Shown here: positions 44,501 to 45,430 of the stretch, one piece after another
How positions within the stretch are numbered: position 1 is the stretch's first letter
How the letters are laid out: each line of letters opens with the position of its first letter
From: Chitinophagaceae bacterium
GTDB taxonomy: Bacteria > Bacteroidota > Bacteroidia > Chitinophagales > Chitinophagaceae
Length of the DNA stretch: 45,430 nt
Assembly (NCBI GenBank): GCA_947455215.1
Contig: CANGNA010000032.1
Coordinates: forward strand, 1 to 45,430
Reading direction: 5' to 3'
Notes under the pieces: generated by a model
Databases searched by the model: none
Told to the model about the DNA's origin: nothing
The model's input: only the letters and a program-made list of their open reading frames with translations
Made by a program: the position numbers and the translations under genes

Positions 44501-45156
44501 CAGGCCCGCTGGGCTTTACCGCCAACATTGCCAACCCTATTATCTACAATACTACCATAGCCAATTCCGGCACCTATACTGCCGTAGCCACCAATGGCAT
44601 ATGCGATATTGCTGCCACTATTGATGTGGTGATACACCCCGGCCTTACGCTTACGAACGTTACCCCAGACCAGGCCATAGTGTACGGCTCATCTATAAGG
44701 CTGGAAGCCAGTGGTGCCGCCTACTATATGTGGGCACCTTACGATGGTTCGTTATCAGACCCTAACATACGCAACCCCATAGCCCGCCCTACCGAGACCA
44801 CCACTTATGTAGTTACCGGTATGAACATTTATGGTTGCAGCGACACAGCACGTGTTACCATCACCGTTACCTATACCGACACAGTGCTCATCCCTACCGC
44901 CTTTACGCCCAATGGCGACGGGCATAACGATGTATTCCGTATCAGGAATATCAAAGACAGCAAGCTGGTATCGTTCGATATATTTAACCGCTGGGGCCAG
45001 GTGGTGTTCAGCAATTCATGGGATGTAAATAAAGGCTGGGATGGCACCTACAACGGCCAGCCCGCGGACATGGGCGTATATTACTACCTGGTGATCATAG
45101 CCCGCCCCAACGGCGATAATGTGACCTATAAGGGAGAAGTGACGCTGATAAGGTAA
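41530..45156 (+). CDS. T9SS type B cargo with Ig-like and Big_2-like domains (gliding-motility C-terminal domain)
   Basis: The 1208-residue precursor has a signal peptide ending near LGLAAQ (about 23-24). Residues about 25-330 form an N-terminal domain I do not recognise with certainty. It is probably a beta-rich module (DAWPGIDIELRTNRG; AYPVIIDPLVA) like the large DUF domains at the start of Bacteroidota surface proteins. Residues about 485-545 are PKD-like. Two Big_2-like repeats at about 548-690 closely resemble the units of the 2099-residue adhesin. Cys-containing Ig-like modules follow to about 1100. The C-terminal 85 residues (PTAFTPNGDGHNDVFRI; FDIFNRWGQVVF; WDGTYNGQPADMGVYYYLV) are a type B / gliding motility-associated sorting domain. 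Unlike type A cargo, such proteins need a partner of the PorP/SprF type, none of which is in the window. Confidence 0.9.
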   Translation: MRGIGYLRSIIVILLCVATLGLAAQEHHAQPGMGEGKFNYTSFTARVADKSPQVLAANAGHEQDPELGVLYRYAPCTNCYEALGKRTEFTKTFINKDTPSLVYTQTSTAAMHYRDSIGLWRSVSKDLYPTGHGVYAAYAQEVPVAIATLGIEAVTLGKAGNAIRYNNNLHLLYEDSTGHTTDLGAASWNNYTAGDDGVYVTDAWPGIDIELRTNRGAVKTNFWINRAMPAYAAGKLLVRDHMQLDNGLSLYANGQTHYTGVLEVRNRQDEKQYVISAATAFEKDSAEHTLRNLEYYIGADNTVDIALPGDFLNRPATAYPVIIDPLVAAATSVSVAGSTYSPGWTTGCSILNPATVPPDITISDVQFTFEYLASGGALMANGSMDFFVGACRNPWLAGYYWYCLVYTPGTCGGANISLISDLVPCIPPVNCSAYDLNVTMNFYQNYATAPPCSNLYITATMPLTITVVGRVLNITIAPTPAAICPGTTLSLITNTVYGTPPYSYSWSPGGATTSSISVTPAATTSYSVFVTDACGTLDTAVRDITVYPPATISGNTALCLGTTSVLYAATPGGTWVSSDTTIATIAATGEVTGIATGTATITYTTANGCTDTAVISIVSTPSAIAGTTTLCTGFSASLTNSVPGGTWSSANPAIVTISSSGVITALTGGTSIITYAMSPSCYSIVNVTSFTTPAITLGAVTNPTTCISQDGSIVLGGLSPGNVFTIDYLFNGAPMSVTVSANAAGQVIISGLGGGIVNNIIATAMGGCISNPIPGPIVLNLPPPPDAPVLGSNSPICAGEILSLTATCATPGVTYSWNGPGGFTSALQNPVLSPASAANAGAYSATTEVNGCISSPAYVVVVVHPIPNFTNISSTDPTACHVPDGTVTLSGLAPGVSYTIGYQYQGVAATPVTLTANAAGNVIITGLAAGTYTNFTASSFGCLSAPFGSVVLVDPGAPPPPQLSTNAPVCEGIPLRLLATDSMDNVTFTWTGPLGFTANIANPIIYNTTIANSGTYTAVATNGICDIAATIDVVIHPGLTLTNVTPDQAIVYGSSIRLEASGAAYYMWAPYDGSLSDPNIRNPIARPTETTTYVVTGMNIYGCSDTARVTITVTYTDTVLIPTAFTPNGDGHNDVFRIRNIKDSKLVSFDIFNRWGQVVFSNSWDVNKGWDGTYNGQPADMGVYYYLVIIARPNGDNVTYKGEVTLIR

Positions 45157-45232
45157 CGTCAGCAGGTAGACAACAAAGCAAATATCGTAACCGTAGCTAA
45201 CACCATAGCTGACCGTAGCGTCCACCTACGGA

Positions 45233-45316
45233 GTGTCACACTGAGCTTGTCGAAGTGCGACACGGACATGGGGCGCTAAATAACCCATGTCCGTGCCATG
45301 GATTCGACAGGCTCAC
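45233..45316. repeat. Nested palindromic repeat beside the transposase fragment
   Basis: The outer arms GAGC-TTGTCGAA (45243-45254) and TTCGACAGGCTC (45303-45314) are complementary apart from one position. The inner arms CACGGACATGGG and CCCATGTCCGTG are perfectly complementary. 45233-45297 is an inverted relative of the modules at 4028-4088 and 4243-4303. The outer TTCGACAGGCT word also occurs there. Confidence 0.8.
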
Positions 45317-45328
45317 CATGAACTGTGT

Positions 45329-45430
45329 TTAAAAACAAGTATTTTTTGAATAATTTTTGTCATAGTCTGCTCCACTGATCGCGACTGCAAACGCCTGTTT
45401 GAGCAACTTATTCACCACTGCCAACAAAGC
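45329..45430 (-). CDS. IS110-family transposase, C-terminal end (partial, runs off the window)
   Basis: The minus strand is open from the window edge to a TAA at 45329-45331, encoding 33 residues: ALLAVVNKLLKQAF, then AVAISGADYDKNYSKNTCF. This is the typical end of IS110-family transposases (Transposase_20 part), where a NKLLKQAFAI-like helix and a YDxxY segment close the protein. The catalytic DEDD and serine-containing domains lie outside the window. The stop is 15 bases from a palindromic repeat, in keeping with this family's habit of inserting into palindromic repeats, so the right end of the element is probably in this gap or the repeat itself. The fragment is short, so the call rests on pattern memory. 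Confidence 0.7.
   Translation of the reverse strand, partial: ALLAVVNKLLKQAFAVAISGADYDKNYSKNTCF

Overview
The window looks like a chromosomal segment of a member of the Bacteroidota, most likely Chitinophagaceae or a relative. This is an inference from gene content. Four very large secreted proteins end in type IX secretion (T9SS) sorting signals, three of type A or A-like and one of type B. There is a TonB-dependent receptor with a carboxypeptidase-regulatory N-terminal domain, a PorV/PorQ-like outer membrane protein, a bacterial alpha-2-macroglobulin paired with PBP1C, and several promoters of the Bacteroidetes type (TTTG, about 19-20 nt, TAnnTTTG). No rRNA, CRISPR array or prophage was seen. 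One tRNA-Lys(CTT) is present.

Layout. 1-498 is a mosaic of intergenic repeats, followed by a 1121-residue T9SS cargo (499-3864) and a second repeat mosaic (3865-4802). 4803-12663 holds the alpha-2-macroglobulin lipoprotein and pbpC, which would guard and rebuild the periplasmic envelope. An octamer microsatellite follows each of these two genes. 12739-14670 (minus) is a beta-helix lipoprotein with a DUF1905/YdeI-like protein. 14765-15828 (plus) is an unusual SAM hydroxide adenosyltransferase homologue overlapping an ABM-family monooxygenase, closed by a long bidirectional terminator. 15941-16809 (minus) is greA followed by a HIT hydrolase.

16932-25893 (minus) is a three-gene outer membrane unit: TonB-dependent receptor, a 1327-residue secreted protein with a T9SS-type C-terminal domain, and a PorV-like barrel protein. 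26094-28704 (minus) carries housekeeping metabolism: a D-2-hydroxyacid dehydrogenase, rsmA and an enoyl-CoA hydratase-family protein. 28883-35182 (minus) is a roughly 2100-residue adhesin-like protein built from 17 Big_2-like repeats. Then come tRNA-Lys, an OprB-type porin and a small c-type cytochrome (minus). 37643-40751 (plus) encodes an M28 peptidase, a TolB-like PD40 protein and cytidine deaminase. A two-helix membrane protein lies convergent to cytidine deaminase. A third repeat mosaic (40968-41529) precedes a 1208-residue T9SS type B cargo (41530-45156). The window ends in a palindromic repeat next to the C-terminal codons of an IS110-family transposase running off the right edge.

The least explained signals are intergenic. 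A family of hairpin modules is joined by a recurring linker with core AACGAATACGTCC, arranged in tandem (periods 157 and 215 bp) or inverted around the T9SS cargo genes. One module type recurs next to the IS110 fragment. The main protein-coding candidate for an undescribed system is the receptor / secreted protein / PorV-like operon.
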